Part shown: one piece after another, positions 52,727 through 61,461 of the stretch
How the letters are laid out: each line of letters starts with the position of its first letter
How positions within the stretch are numbered: position 1 is the stretch's first letter
DNA from: Desulfobacteraceae bacterium UBA5616
GTDB taxonomy: Bacteria; Desulfobacterota; Desulfobacteria; Desulfobacterales; UBA5616
Assembly (NCBI GenBank): GCA_002423615.1
Contig: DIKO01000011.1
Coordinates: 24,253 to 88,252 of the forward strand
Direction of reading: 5' to 3'
Length of the DNA: 64,000 bases
The notes under the pieces: generated by a model
Databases searched by the model: none
What the model was told of the DNA's origin: nothing
What the model saw: the letters and a program-made list of their open reading frames with translations, nothing else
Position numbers and translations under genes: made by a program

Positions 52727-53756
52727 AAACAGAAAGAAATCAACAATGGCAATCCGTGAATTTTACGAAGACTATGCGACGCTGCTCGGGTTTTCCGGGT
52801 CGGAAATTTTGTACAGGATTTTCGACATTCTCTACGACGAAAAAAATGACATGAAAATTTTAAAAGCCCTTCCGGGAAACATCGAATCCATATCAACAGC
52901 AACGGGAATTCCCGTTCAGGAGCTGGAACCCGACCTGGACCGTCTCTGGCGGAAAGGTGGGATCGGCGGGGCATTCGGCAATTACTTCCTGCTCAAGGGC
53001 TTGATCATCTTAAGGGACATGTCCGTGATGTGGCCCGAGGCCAGCCAGGAATACTGGGAAGTCTGGGAGGAAATGTTCAACAAGGAACATGAACGCCATG
53101 CGGCCCATCTGAATTCAAAGCATTACCCCCCGGCATTGCGGGTGCTCCCGGTCCAGGAGACGGTGGATTCCGAAAGCCAGGTCCTGGATATCGAATCGGC
53201 CGTCAAGGTTTTCAAGGACGCCCGCATCATCAGCGCGGTGGACTGCGCCTGCCGCCTCCAGGCCAAAAAGACCGGCAGGGGACAAAACTGCCCGTCGCCG
53301 GATACGCCCAACTGTTTCGCCACCAACCTGATGGCGGAAATGTCCCTGGCCCGGGGCATCGGCCGGCAGATTTCCCTGGATGAGGCGTTAAAAAGACTCA
53401 AGGAATGCGAAGATGCCGGCCTGGTGCACATGGCCCGGAACAACGTGGCGGAAGACATGGTGATGTGCAACTGCTGCGCCTGCTGCTGCCACGGCCTTCA
53501 CATGATCAACGACGGCAGCTACACCGGCGCATTTGCGCCCTCCCGCTTCCAGGTCCGGCTGGATGCCGATGCGTGCACGGGTTGCGGGACCTGCGAAGAG
53601 CGATGCCAGTTCAAGGCCATCACGGTCGGAGACATCGCCGAAATCGATCTGGATAAATGTTTCGGGTGCGGCAACTGCGTCAGCACATGCCCCACCGAGG
53701 CCCTGGTGTTGACGGAAATACGGCCGAAGGAATTTATCCGGGTAGCGAAAAGATAA
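52710..53756 (+). CDS. Large Fe-S protein with two C-terminal [4Fe-4S] ferredoxin motifs
   Basis: A 348-residue protein. The N-terminal 150 residues are helical and look like a winged-helix domain (ISTATGIPVQELEPDLDRLWRKG). A Cys-rich middle follows (AVDCACRLQ...NCPSPDTPNC) and MCNCCACCCHG, then ferredoxin motifs CTGCGTCEERC and CFGCGNCVSTCP. It overlaps the acyl-CoA dehydrogenase gene by 17 nt. The shorter protein at 27252 matches its C-terminal half. A likely role is electron transfer from the dehydrogenase, but no partner domain is seen. ATG at 52746 is an alternative; AGGA 9 nt upstream favours 52710. Confidence 0.83.
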   Translation: MKEKSENRKKSTMAIREFYEDYATLLGFSGSEILYRIFDILYDEKNDMKILKALPGNIESISTATGIPVQELEPDLDRLWRKGGIGGAFGNYFLLKGLIILRDMSVMWPEASQEYWEVWEEMFNKEHERHAAHLNSKHYPPALRVLPVQETVDSESQVLDIESAVKVFKDARIISAVDCACRLQAKKTGRGQNCPSPDTPNCFATNLMAEMSLARGIGRQISLDEALKRLKECEDAGLVHMARNNVAEDMVMCNCCACCCHGLHMINDGSYTGAFAPSRFQVRLDADACTGCGTCEERCQFKAITVGDIAEIDLDKCFGCGNCVSTCPTEALVLTEIRPKEFIRVAKR

Positions 53757-53824
53757 GGGGCGGGCGTCATAAAACCGTTTCAGGCCTATCCGCCTGTTTC
53801 ACCGGTGTGGAACAGGCGGATAGG

Positions 53825-54328
53825 CTACTCCCTCATATGCCGGACCAGGTGCCCCAGCTCGGGAAAAATCAATTCCCGGCACGCCAGCTTGCAGGCGGCC
53901 AGACTCCCGGGCATGCAGAAGACCAGGGTATTGCGGACGACCCCTGCGGCGGAGCGGGACAACAGCGAAGCGGAACCGATTTCTTCATAACTGAGCTGGG
54001 CGAACAGCGGGCTGAAGGCTGAAAGTTGTTTTTCGAACATCGGGCTCACCGATTCGATGGTCACATCCAGGGGGCTGATGCCCGTTCCCCCGGTCAGGAG
54101 CAGCGCATGGGGAGACTTTTCTCCGATGACGCTGAGAACGGCGTGGGTGATGGCCGCCCTGTCGTCCGGAACCACCTGATGATGCACCACCCGGTGCCCT
54201 TCCCGTTTGGCCTCTCCGGCAATCCAATGGCCGCTCTTGTCTTCGGCAAGCGTTCTGGATGTGGATATGCTGACTATGCCCACGTCGACGCTTTTGGGGG
54301 CATCCTTTTTGTGCTGTTTCACGCTCAT
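53825..54328 (-). CDS. moaB: MoaB/MogA-like molybdopterin adenylyltransferase
   Basis: A 167-residue cytoplasmic enzyme of molybdenum cofactor synthesis that adenylates molybdopterin. The fold is marked by VGIVSISTSRT, the loop LLLTGGTGISPLDVTIE and GVVRNTLVFCMPGSLAACKLA. Its start overlaps the stop of pyrR by 4 nt, an unexpected pairing of cofactor and pyrimidine genes. Other cofactor genes (mobA, moaE-like, moaC) lie just past pyrR on the opposite strand. Confidence 0.9.
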   Translation of the reverse strand: MSVKQHKKDAPKSVDVGIVSISTSRTLAEDKSGHWIAGEAKREGHRVVHHQVVPDDRAAITHAVLSVIGEKSPHALLLTGGTGISPLDVTIESVSPMFEKQLSAFSPLFAQLSYEEIGSASLLSRSAAGVVRNTLVFCMPGSLAACKLACRELIFPELGHLVRHMRE

Positions 54329-54870
54329 GGTCCCACCGCCTTTGTAATCACCACACGATCCTCGCCATCCTTCTCCTTTAATCTCACATTCACCGTTTCG
54401 CTTTTTCCCGTGACAACGGTTTTGCCCACGTAATCGGCCTGGATGGGCAATTCCCGGTGACCCCGGTCCACCAGAACCGCCAGCTCGATGCGGTCCGGCC
54501 TCCCGAAATCGATGACGGCATCCATGGCCGCGCGGATGGTGCGTCCGGTGTAAAGCACGTCGTCAACGAGAATGATCTGTTTATCATCCAGAGAAAAAAG
54601 GATATCCGTGGCCTGGACGACGGGGTGATGACTGATGCGGGTCCAGTCGTCCCGATAGAGGGTGATATCCACATTGCCCGTGGGCACCTCGTCGCCTTCA
54701 ATGGCGTAAATGTTTGCCCGGAGGCGTTTGGCCAGATGAACGCCCCGGGTCTGGATGCCGATAAGGACCAGGTCTTTCGTTCCCTTGTGAACCTCGAGAA
54801 TCTTGTGGGCCATTCGCTTCAAGATCCGGTCGATGTCTCTTTCATCCAGTATTTCAACGTCTTCGATCAT
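54325..54870 (-). CDS. pyrR: PyrR bifunctional regulator / uracil phosphoribosyltransferase
   Basis: A 181-residue phosphoribosyltransferase-fold protein. PRPP loop IILVDDVLYTGRTIRAAMD is canonical, with LIGIQTRGVHLAKRL, TLYRDDW and LVDRGHRELPIQADYVGK, the PyrR set. In Gram-positives PyrR attenuates pyrimidine operons by binding mRNA; in this lineage a regulatory role is uncertain. ATG at 54870 (GGGGAA upstream) is preferred over the longer frame to 54927. No other pyrimidine gene is in view. Confidence 0.92.
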   Translation of the reverse strand: MIEDVEILDERDIDRILKRMAHKILEVHKGTKDLVLIGIQTRGVHLAKRLRANIYAIEGDEVPTGNVDITLYRDDWTRISHHPVVQATDILFSLDDKQIILVDDVLYTGRTIRAAMDAVIDFGRPDRIELAVLVDRGHRELPIQADYVGKTVVTGKSETVNVRLKEKDGEDRVVITKAVGP

Positions 54871-55090
54871 ATCGCTTCCCCGGTAATTTCGCAGGTTAGG
54901 TTTTTTGCGTCGGTTTTTTCCGGACATTTTTCATGGAACCAAGAGGCTGCTGCTCCTGAATATTTCCTATCCCAGGCAGAGGATAAAGATCAAGACCTAT
55001 ATTTTTATTCCCTTGATTTTACCCGATGTTTCGCTTAACCTCCGGACCGGAAAACCTGATCATCACCCTATCGAAAAACGGCAGTTGAAA

Positions 55091-55693
55091 ATGGACATAA
55101 AATGCAGCGGCGTGATACTGGCCGGAGGAGAAAATAAACGGTTTCTGGGAAAAAACAAGGCCCTTTGCCTGATTGAGGGGAAGCGGATCATCGACCGTAT
55201 CTATTCGGTTTTCAGGTCGATTTTCGATGAGATCATTCTGGTCACCAATGCCCCGGAACTGTATCCGGACATGGACGCCTTCATCGTTACCGATATTTAT
55301 CCGAAACGCTCCTCCATGACGGGGATTCATAGCGGCCTGTTTTACGCCTCCAATCCTTATGTGTTCTGCTCGGCCTGCGACACGCCGTTTTTGAAAAAGG
55401 AAGTGGTCCAATGCGTCTTATCCCATATCAGGCCCCATTTCGACCTGATCCTTCCGGAGACATCGGCAGGTCTCGAGCCCCTTTGCGCTGTCTACGCCAG
55501 AAACTGCATCGGCCTTCTGGAGCAGAATATTCTGGCCGACAGGTTCAAAATTCAACGGGCCTTCAACGAAAAACGCATTTTAAAAATTCCGGAGTCCGTC
55601 ATCCGGCAACATGATCCGGATCTTTCCTCCTTTTTCAATGTCAACTGCCGGGAGGATCTCTCCGCGGCCTGGGAAATGGCCGTTCACGGCTGA
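55091..55693 (+). CDS. mobA: Molybdenum cofactor guanylyltransferase
   Basis: A 200-residue nucleotidyltransferase that attaches GMP to molybdopterin. The GTP loop VILAGGENKRFLGKNKAL opens it, followed by DEIILVTNAPELY, the metal-binding Asp in CSACDTPFLKKE and PLCAVYARNC. It probably serves bis-MGD enzymes such as the oxidoreductase whose broken gene is at 32913. The ATG at 55091 begins exactly at the first beta strand; an open frame runs upstream but its sequence is not protein-like. Ribosome site weak. The moaE-like gene follows after 25 bp. Confidence 0.88.
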   Translation: MDIKCSGVILAGGENKRFLGKNKALCLIEGKRIIDRIYSVFRSIFDEIILVTNAPELYPDMDAFIVTDIYPKRSSMTGIHSGLFYASNPYVFCSACDTPFLKKEVVQCVLSHIRPHFDLILPETSAGLEPLCAVYARNCIGLLEQNILADRFKIQRAFNEKRILKIPESVIRQHDPDLSSFFNVNCREDLSAAWEMAVHG

Positions 55694-55718
55694 CTCGCCA
55701 TATTTTATAGGAGATGAC

Positions 55719-56078
55719 ATGAACATCGACGCAATGATAAAAAAGATAAAACAACATCCGGGATACCCCGCGGTGGGCATGATCCTGTGCCACAACGGCG
55801 TGGTGCGGGGAACCTCGCGGGACGGTCGGAAAGTCTCCGGCTTAAGGGTGGTTGTGGACCATGATCAACTGGCCCGGGTGCTGGAACAATACCGGAAACA
55901 ACCCGGGATTCTGGAAATTCTCGTGGACATCGTTGAACAGAAAAAACTTTCCGTCGGCGATGATGTCATGGCCCTGGTCGTGGCCGGGGATATCCGGGAA
56001 ACGGTCATTTCCACCCTGAATGAGGTGTTGAACGCCATCAAGACCACGGTTACGCGAAAGGAAGAATTTTTTGTCTGA
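55719..56078 (+). CDS. MoaE-like molybdopterin synthase large-subunit homologue
   Basis: A 119-residue protein matching the MoaE core: VGMILCHNGVVRGTSRDG corresponds to the VGTVR strand, ILVDIVEQKKLSVGDDVMALVVAGD to the central sheet, and IKTTVTRKEEF to the catalytic Lys helix end. It is shorter and more divergent than classical MoaE (about 150 residues), and MoaD is not present here. AGGAG lies 5 nt before the ATG. Its last 8 nt overlap the moaC start. Likely part of molybdopterin synthase or a regulator related to it. Confidence 0.78.
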   Translation: MNIDAMIKKIKQHPGYPAVGMILCHNGVVRGTSRDGRKVSGLRVVVDHDQLARVLEQYRKQPGILEILVDIVEQKKLSVGDDVMALVVAGDIRETVISTLNEVLNAIKTTVTRKEEFFV

Positions 56079-56577
56079 AGAAGAAGGCCCCATAACGTCC
56101 TTTACCCATATCGATGAGGCGGGGCGGGTCCGCATGGTGGACGTCACCGAAAAAGCGCCCACCGTCCGCAAGGCCCTGGCCCGGGGAAGGATTGTGCTTA
56201 AACAGGAGACCTTTGACCTGATCTTCCAGGGAAAGGTTAAAAAAGGAAATGTTCTGGAAACCGCCCGAATCGCAGGGATCATGGCGGCCAAGCAAACGGC
56301 ATCCCTTATTCCCATGTGCCACCCCATCAACATCACCCATGTGGCCGTCGATTTTTTCCCTGAACCCGAAACCCGCAGCATCAGAATTGAAGCCGGCGTC
56401 AGGATACAAGGGCCCACCGGGGTTGAGATCGAGGCGTTGACCGCGGTTTCCGTGGCGGCTTTGACCATTTATGACATGTGCAAATCCTATGACCGCGGGA
56501 TGGTGATTTCCGAAATCCACCTGGTGGAAAAATCCGGCGGCAAGAGCGGTGTGTTTCAACATGACGATCTCCCTTAA
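56071..56577 (+). CDS. moaC: Cyclic pyranopterin monophosphate synthase
   Basis: A 168-residue enzyme of the first step of molybdenum cofactor synthesis, working after MoaA (not present). Family motifs MVDVTEKAPTVRKALA, GNVLETARIAGIMAAKQT, LIPMCHPINITHV and EALTAVSVAALTIYDMCKSYDRGM are complete. It starts with TTG, with AAGGA 8 nt upstream, inside the end of the moaE-like gene, and its 3' end overlaps the rmuC start by 17 nt. Confidence 0.95.
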   Translation: MSEEEGPITSFTHIDEAGRVRMVDVTEKAPTVRKALARGRIVLKQETFDLIFQGKVKKGNVLETARIAGIMAAKQTASLIPMCHPINITHVAVDFFPEPETRSIRIEAGVRIQGPTGVEIEALTAVSVAALTIYDMCKSYDRGMVISEIHLVEKSGGKSGVFQHDDLP

Positions 56578-57997
56578 CACCCTTCTGCCCCCGGCTTTTT
56601 TTCTGCTCTTAGGATTTCTTCCGGGCGGCGTTATGGCCGCCCTGTTTTTCAGGTCAAAGCTCACCCGTGCCGATCAGCTGGCTGCGTCATTGAACGCCCA
56701 GGTTCTGAAAATTTCCGAAGAACGTTCCGCGGCCCTTTCACGTCTTGAACACCTGGGGGCACTGGAGACGAGACTGGACGAATTTCAGCGCCGGGAGGAC
56801 GAGGCCCGTAAGGAAATGACCGCCCTGAAACAGCACATCGCCCAACTGGAAACCGTTGTTGAAAAGGAACGGGTCGCGGCGTCCGAGAAAATCGCACTGC
56901 TGGAGAATGTCAAAGCCGGTATGACCGATGCTTACCGGGCACTTTCCGCCAACGCCCTGGAAAAGAACAACCAGTCCTTTATCGAACTTGCCAATTCGAC
57001 GTTTTCAAGGTACCTGGAATCGGCCAAAACCGATTTCGATGCCAGGAGCAGGGCGGTAAAAGAGGTCGTGGAACCGGTCAAGGAAGCCCTTCACCGTTAC
57101 GACGATTATGTCCGGCAGGTGGAACGGATGCGGGAAAAGGCTTACGGCGGTCTTTCCGAACAGATCGTTTCCCTGATCAAGACCCAGGGCGAGCTGCAGA
57201 AGGAAACGGGCAAACTCGTCAAAGCGATGCGGGTACCCCATGTGCGGGGGAGATGGGGAGAAATCACCCTGCGGCGTGTAGCCGAGATGGCCGGGATGGA
57301 AAACCGGTGCGATTTTTTTGAACAGCCGACCTGTGCCACCGAAAACGGGGCGTTGAGGCCGGACATGATCGTGGAAATGCCGGGGAACCGGAGAATCGTC
57401 GTGGATTCAAAGGTCCCCGTCTCCGCTTACCTGGATTCTCTGGAGGCGGATTCCGATGAAGAACGAAACGAACGCCTCACGGCCCATGCCCGGCATGTTC
57501 AGACGCATATTCAGCAACTGGCCCAGAAGTCCTATTGGGCACAGTTTCAGCCGGCCCCGGAGTTCGTGGTGATGTTCATTCCCGGTGAAAACTTTTTCTC
57601 CGCCGCATTGGCCCAGAATAACGGGCTGATTGAATACGGGGTCGAGCGCGGCGTTATTCCGGCAACCCCGACCACCCTGATCACCCTTTTGAAGACCGTG
57701 GCCTTTGGCTGGCGTCAGGAAACCATGACGGAAAACGCCAAATTGATCAGCCAACTGGGCGCCGAGTTGTATGAACGGTTGAATGTCATGGCCAGGCACC
57801 TTCACAAGCTGGGAAAAGACATCGACCGCTGCGCCCAGACTTACAACCAGGCGGCGGGATCGTTCGAGGGAAGGGTTTTAACCGCCGCCCGGAAATTTGA
57901 ATCCCTGGGCCTTGGCCTGAAAAGCGGCAAGGAACTGTTAACCCTGGACCCTGTTGAAACCAGGACGAGAGATCTGAGTGATGATGATACGGAATAA
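56561..57997 (+). CDS. rmuC: DNA recombination protein RmuC
   Basis: A 478-residue RmuC-family protein. An N-terminal membrane segment (PPAFFLLLGFLPGGVMAALFF), a coiled coil rich in Arg, Glu and Leu (about 30-190) and the nuclease-like RmuC core (VRGRWGEITLRRVAEMAGM, PDMIVEMPGNRRIVVDSKVP, FVVMFIPGENFFSAAL and ATPTTLITLLKTVAFGWRQE) follow in order. RmuC limits inversions and acts on phage or aberrant DNA. The ATG at 56561 is preferred; a GTG at 56549 is also in frame. Its end overlaps mltA by 20 nt. Confidence 0.92.
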   Translation: MTISLNTLLPPAFFLLLGFLPGGVMAALFFRSKLTRADQLAASLNAQVLKISEERSAALSRLEHLGALETRLDEFQRREDEARKEMTALKQHIAQLETVVEKERVAASEKIALLENVKAGMTDAYRALSANALEKNNQSFIELANSTFSRYLESAKTDFDARSRAVKEVVEPVKEALHRYDDYVRQVERMREKAYGGLSEQIVSLIKTQGELQKETGKLVKAMRVPHVRGRWGEITLRRVAEMAGMENRCDFFEQPTCATENGALRPDMIVEMPGNRRIVVDSKVPVSAYLDSLEADSDEERNERLTAHARHVQTHIQQLAQKSYWAQFQPAPEFVVMFIPGENFFSAALAQNNGLIEYGVERGVIPATPTTLITLLKTVAFGWRQETMTENAKLISQLGAELYERLNVMARHLHKLGKDIDRCAQTYNQAAGSFEGRVLTAARKFESLGLGLKSGKELLTLDPVETRTRDLSDDDTE

Positions 57998-59225
57998 AAA
58001 AAAGCCGGACCCTCTTTTTTTATGCTTCCTGGCCGCTGTGGCAGCCTTTTTCTGTCTGTCGGGATGCGCCGGCAGGGCATCCCGAAAAACCTGGGAGACA
58101 CTTCCGCCCCTGGTCAGGCTCCATGCATCCGAATACCCGCGCTTCTCCGACGACATGTCCTGTGAAGGCATTGCGGAGGGCATCCGGGAGAGCCTGGATT
58201 ATCTGTCCCGACTTCCCCGGGATAAGATGTTCACGTTCGGGGAAGACCGGTTCGACGTTGGTCTGATGACAGCGTCCCTGTCCCGGTTTGTGGATTTCAT
58301 CCGGACCCGCCCGTCTCCTGAAGACCTTAACCGGCATCTGGCATCGCATTACCGGGTTTACCAGTCCAAGGGGTTAAATCCTGAGAAAGAAGTCCTCTTC
58401 ACCGGGTATTATGAACCGACACTCAAGGGAAGCCCTGTTAAAACAGCGGAATTTCCCTATCCGGTTCACAGCCTTCCCGATGATCTCCTGACCATTGACC
58501 TGTCCCTGTTTTTAAAAAACGGGGAAAAGAATAAAATCGTGGGAAAACTCTCTGGAAAAACCGTCATTCCCTACCCGGAACGGGAGAAAATCCTCGATGA
58601 CCCCCTGTTCGACGCCCTGGCCCCTCCACTGGCCTGGGTGGATGATCCAATAGCCCTGTTTTTTCTTCATGTCCAGGGTTCGGGGAGAATCGTTTTTCCC
58701 GACGGGGGCAAAATAAGGGTCCATTACCAGGGAACCAACGGAAAACCTTACCGCAGCGTCGGCAAATATCTCATCGACCAGGGCATCATCGCCAAATCCG
58801 ATATGTCCATGCAGGCCATCACCGGTTATCTCAAAAGCCATCCCATGGAAATTCCCAGGGTGCTCAATTACAATCCCAGTTATGTATTTTTCGAAAAGGT
58901 GGACAAGGGTCCCCTGGGATGCATCGAAACACAACTGGTTCCCGGACGGTCCATCGCCCTGGACCGGAAGATCTTTCCCATCGCGGGGATTGCCTTTATT
59001 GAAGCCTGGAAACCGGACGTCGACAAAATGGGGAACATTTCAGGCTGGCACCCTTTTTCCAGGTTTGTGCTGAACCAGGATACGGGAGGCGCCATCAAAG
59101 GGCCCGGGAGGGCGGATATTTTCTGGGGAGGCGGGCCGTATGCCGAACTTGCGGCGGGTCACCTGAAGCATCCGGGAAAAATGTATTTCTTGATCCTGAA
59201 TCCGGAAGAAACCCGGGTCCCATGA
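57978..59225 (+). CDS. mltA: Membrane-bound lytic murein transglycosylase A
   Basis: A 415-residue lipoprotein that cleaves peptidoglycan glycan strands to 1,6-anhydro products. The leader ends in a lipobox LSGC (Cys30). The MltA and 3D domains are seen as FTGYYEPTLKGS, LAWVDDPIALFFLHVQGSGRI, YQGTNGKPYRSVGKYL, and the C-terminal catalytic Asp in VLNQDTGGAIKGPGRADIFWGGG. The start region overlaps rmuC, and the stop overlaps the next gene in ATGA. Confidence 0.94.
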   Translation: MMMIRNKKKPDPLFLCFLAAVAAFFCLSGCAGRASRKTWETLPPLVRLHASEYPRFSDDMSCEGIAEGIRESLDYLSRLPRDKMFTFGEDRFDVGLMTASLSRFVDFIRTRPSPEDLNRHLASHYRVYQSKGLNPEKEVLFTGYYEPTLKGSPVKTAEFPYPVHSLPDDLLTIDLSLFLKNGEKNKIVGKLSGKTVIPYPEREKILDDPLFDALAPPLAWVDDPIALFFLHVQGSGRIVFPDGGKIRVHYQGTNGKPYRSVGKYLIDQGIIAKSDMSMQAITGYLKSHPMEIPRVLNYNPSYVFFEKVDKGPLGCIETQLVPGRSIALDRKIFPIAGIAFIEAWKPDVDKMGNISGWHPFSRFVLNQDTGGAIKGPGRADIFWGGGPYAELAAGHLKHPGKMYFLILNPEETRVP

Positions 59226-60055
59226 CGACGGAGGGGGGTGTGACGGAAGAATCCCTCTGCCAGGCCGGCGAGAGCTTATCCTGCGGCGCCTGCTGCGGAT
59301 TGTACAATGTCCGGGACTGGTCATTCAAATCCCTGGAGGCGATGCTGCGTCGCCGGACCGCCCTTTACGGCGTAACCCCCAAAAATTTCGATTCCATCCT
59401 CACGACCAGGGAAAGGATCGAAGCCGAAGAATGCCCGGATAGGCCGATCGAAGATTTTCACCACTGCCCTTACATCGGCCTCATCGGTGAAACCAAAAGC
59501 CGGGTGGGATGTCTCCTCCACCCCTTCAACCCTGAAAACAATGGCTTCGATTTCAGAGGGCTGAGCGATTACGGCGGCATGACGTGCAGGGTCTATTCCT
59601 GCCCATCTTGCGTGAAACTTTCAAAACCCGCGGCGAGAATCGTCAAAGGCCTAGTGAAGAACTGGTACGCCTACGGGCTGATCATAACGGAAACCCGGCT
59701 TTTAAACGCGTTTTTCGAGAACGTCGAAGAGAACATGGGCGGCCTGATAGACGACCGGATCCTTCTCCGGAACCCCGAAGCGGCAGGCGCTGTTTCCGAG
59801 TTCCTTGACCTGAAACTGAAGTGGCCCTTTCGAAAAAAGGGCCACCCCTATCCGGGCAATTATTTTTTCAACGACAACCTCTGCCCCAAACCCGGGATCG
59901 ATTACGAGGCACTGGGTGTCCCGGTTTCGCGGTACGACGTCATTCTGGAAGAACTGGTCTCGGAATTCGATTCACCGTGGGCATTGGCAGGGGCTGAAAA
60001 CCGCCTGGACGAACTCCTGGCACGGATTCACCCGGACGTTTCCGCCGCCGGCTGA
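59222..60055 (+). CDS. YkgJ-like cysteine-cluster protein
   Basis: A 277-residue cytoplasmic protein with the YkgJ zinc/iron-sulfur cysteine pattern: SCGACCGLY, HHCPYIGL, VGCLLHPF, MTCRVYSCPSC. The C-terminal half is helical and has no recognised motif. Such proteins are thought to bind an Fe-S or zinc cluster; function unknown. It overlaps mltA by 4 nt and ends 4 bp before the convergent nitroreductase gene. Confidence 0.8.
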   Translation: MTTEGGVTEESLCQAGESLSCGACCGLYNVRDWSFKSLEAMLRRRTALYGVTPKNFDSILTTRERIEAEECPDRPIEDFHHCPYIGLIGETKSRVGCLLHPFNPENNGFDFRGLSDYGGMTCRVYSCPSCVKLSKPAARIVKGLVKNWYAYGLIITETRLLNAFFENVEENMGGLIDDRILLRNPEAAGAVSEFLDLKLKWPFRKKGHPYPGNYFFNDNLCPKPGIDYEALGVPVSRYDVILEELVSEFDSPWALAGAENRLDELLARIHPDVSAAG

Positions 60056-60059
60056 CGGC

Positions 60060-60731
60060 CTAAAGCGTCTGTCCGAATTTCCCCCTGGAAACCACCGCGT
60101 CAAAAGCTTTCCGGGGCCGTGGTCTCGGGGCCTCATCAGGAACGCCCAGGGTGAGGAGGGTCAGCAGATACATGCTTTCGGGAAGGCCCAGTGTTTTCCG
60201 GATTTCTTCATATAGTTCCTTTGCCTCGCCGGTGACCTTGTTTCCAAAAGCCCCGATCATGCACATTCCCAGTCCCTGATTCACGGCTTCAACAGCCATG
60301 AACCCGTAGGCGATCCCCAGTTGTTCGAAGGTCCGGCTTAAAATGACCGAGGGTCCGTGCTCGGCCACGCAAAACACGGGGCTCTTGAGCATAAACCCAT
60401 CGATGATGTCTTCCGTCACCTGGATGACCCCGGCTTCCATCAGCTCCATCAGGGCCGCCTTGTTTTTCGGCTTGTCCCATGCGGACAGATCGCCGCAAAC
60501 GGCGATCACCGCCGGGGCCGCCACCACATGGGGCTGGCCCATGGCCAGTTGAGAAAGTTTCCCCTTGACCCCTGGATCCTCCACAACGATGAAATGCCAG
60601 GGCTGAACATTTTCCCATGACGGTGCCCTTCTACCGGCCTCCAGAACCTTTTTCAGCGATGCTTCGGGAATCGAATCGCTTTTGTATTTTCGAATACTGC
60701 GCCAGCCTTGAATTGCGTCCGTGGTTTCCAT
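60060..60731 (-). CDS. Nitroreductase-family FMN protein
   Basis: A 223-residue flavoenzyme of the NfsA/NfnB fold. SIRKYKSDSIPE at the N-terminus is the FMN phosphate site, AGRRAPSWENVQPWHFIVV the second flavin strand, and FGNKVTGEAKELYEEIRKTLGLPE...LTLGVP the C-terminal arm. It may reduce nitro compounds, quinones or other substrates with NAD(P)H. GGAAAGAC precedes the ATG. The gene is monocistronic, converging on the YkgJ-like gene. Confidence 0.88.
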   Translation of the reverse strand: METTDAIQGWRSIRKYKSDSIPEASLKKVLEAGRRAPSWENVQPWHFIVVEDPGVKGKLSQLAMGQPHVVAAPAVIAVCGDLSAWDKPKNKAALMELMEAGVIQVTEDIIDGFMLKSPVFCVAEHGPSVILSRTFEQLGIAYGFMAVEAVNQGLGMCMIGAFGNKVTGEAKELYEEIRKTLGLPESMYLLTLLTLGVPDEAPRPRPRKAFDAVVSRGKFGQTL

Positions 60732-60867
60732 GTCTTTCCTCCGGTTGATGGTTTTGGTTTTTTGTTCAGATGGTTATCAGCATCAGGGGAGTGCGTCTTC
60801 GTTTCCGGCTAGCGGTTTTGTCCGGTGTGAATTCCACTGCGTCACGGGCATCGGTGAATCCGGGGTA

Positions 60868-61086
60868 TCACATATCATCATTGGTTACATAACGGTCGCC
60901 CTTCCAATCCTTATCGATGCGGAACCGCTTTTTTACCAGGATGCTCTCGGTCATCACCACCGTCGCCGGATAGTCCGTTCTTCGTTCGCATAATTTATTG
61001 AAATAAACTTCCGCTTCATCCGGGTTTTCAAAAATTTCGCGTTTGATTTTCCGGGCATTGCCCACTCGAATCATGACAGTGTACAT
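60868..61086 (-). CDS. Small conserved-looking hypothetical protein
   Basis: A 72-residue protein, highly charged, alternating strand-helix-strand (MYTVMIRVGNARKIKREIF, then PDEAEVYFNKLCER and PATVVMTESILVKKRFRI). AAGGG lies 5 nt before the ATG and a candidate promoter is upstream (61229-61257), so it looks real. The composition resembles small single-domain alpha/beta proteins; no family recognised. Confidence 0.65.
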   Translation of the reverse strand: MYTVMIRVGNARKIKREIFENPDEAEVYFNKLCERRTDYPATVVMTESILVKKRFRIDKDWKGDRYVTNDDM

Positions 61087-61461
61087 CTTTATCCCTTCGC
61101 CAATTGGTCAGATCGTAACTTTTTCATCAAGAAAAAGCGGAAAATTAAAATACCGCCGGGGAGCTTCAGGAGACATCTCTCCGACGAACTGTGGGGATAT
61201 TAAGCGTGCTGACAGTCTAAAGTTAATTTATTTAATTATCAAAATAATTTTAGTCAACCAAAAAATCAAATTCCCCTGTCCGGTCCTTTTCTTTTCCCGG
61301 GTCCGACTTCCACGGATATCGGGACTTTTTCCAGATACCCCCCGGGTTTTGTTGTTGACTTCTACAAGGGGGTGGGAAATATTGCCCGCAGGGTCAACGG
61401 AATCTTTGCTGCCCCTTAACACTCGGAAAAAACGCCCCGGATAAGGGGGGGGTTAAAAAGT
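61087..61461. promoter_or_regulatory. 375-bp AT-rich spacer with a minus-strand promoter candidate
   Basis: On the minus strand TTGACT (61257-61252) and TAAATA (61234-61229) are spaced 17 bp, serving the small gene ending at 60868. CCCC/GGGG (61434-61437 and 61445-61448) with six A before it would be a minus-strand terminator-like hairpin, but nothing lies upstream to terminate. A G8 run at 61445-61452 could be the ribosome site of the MFS gene. No coding frame here looks real. Confidence 0.4.
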
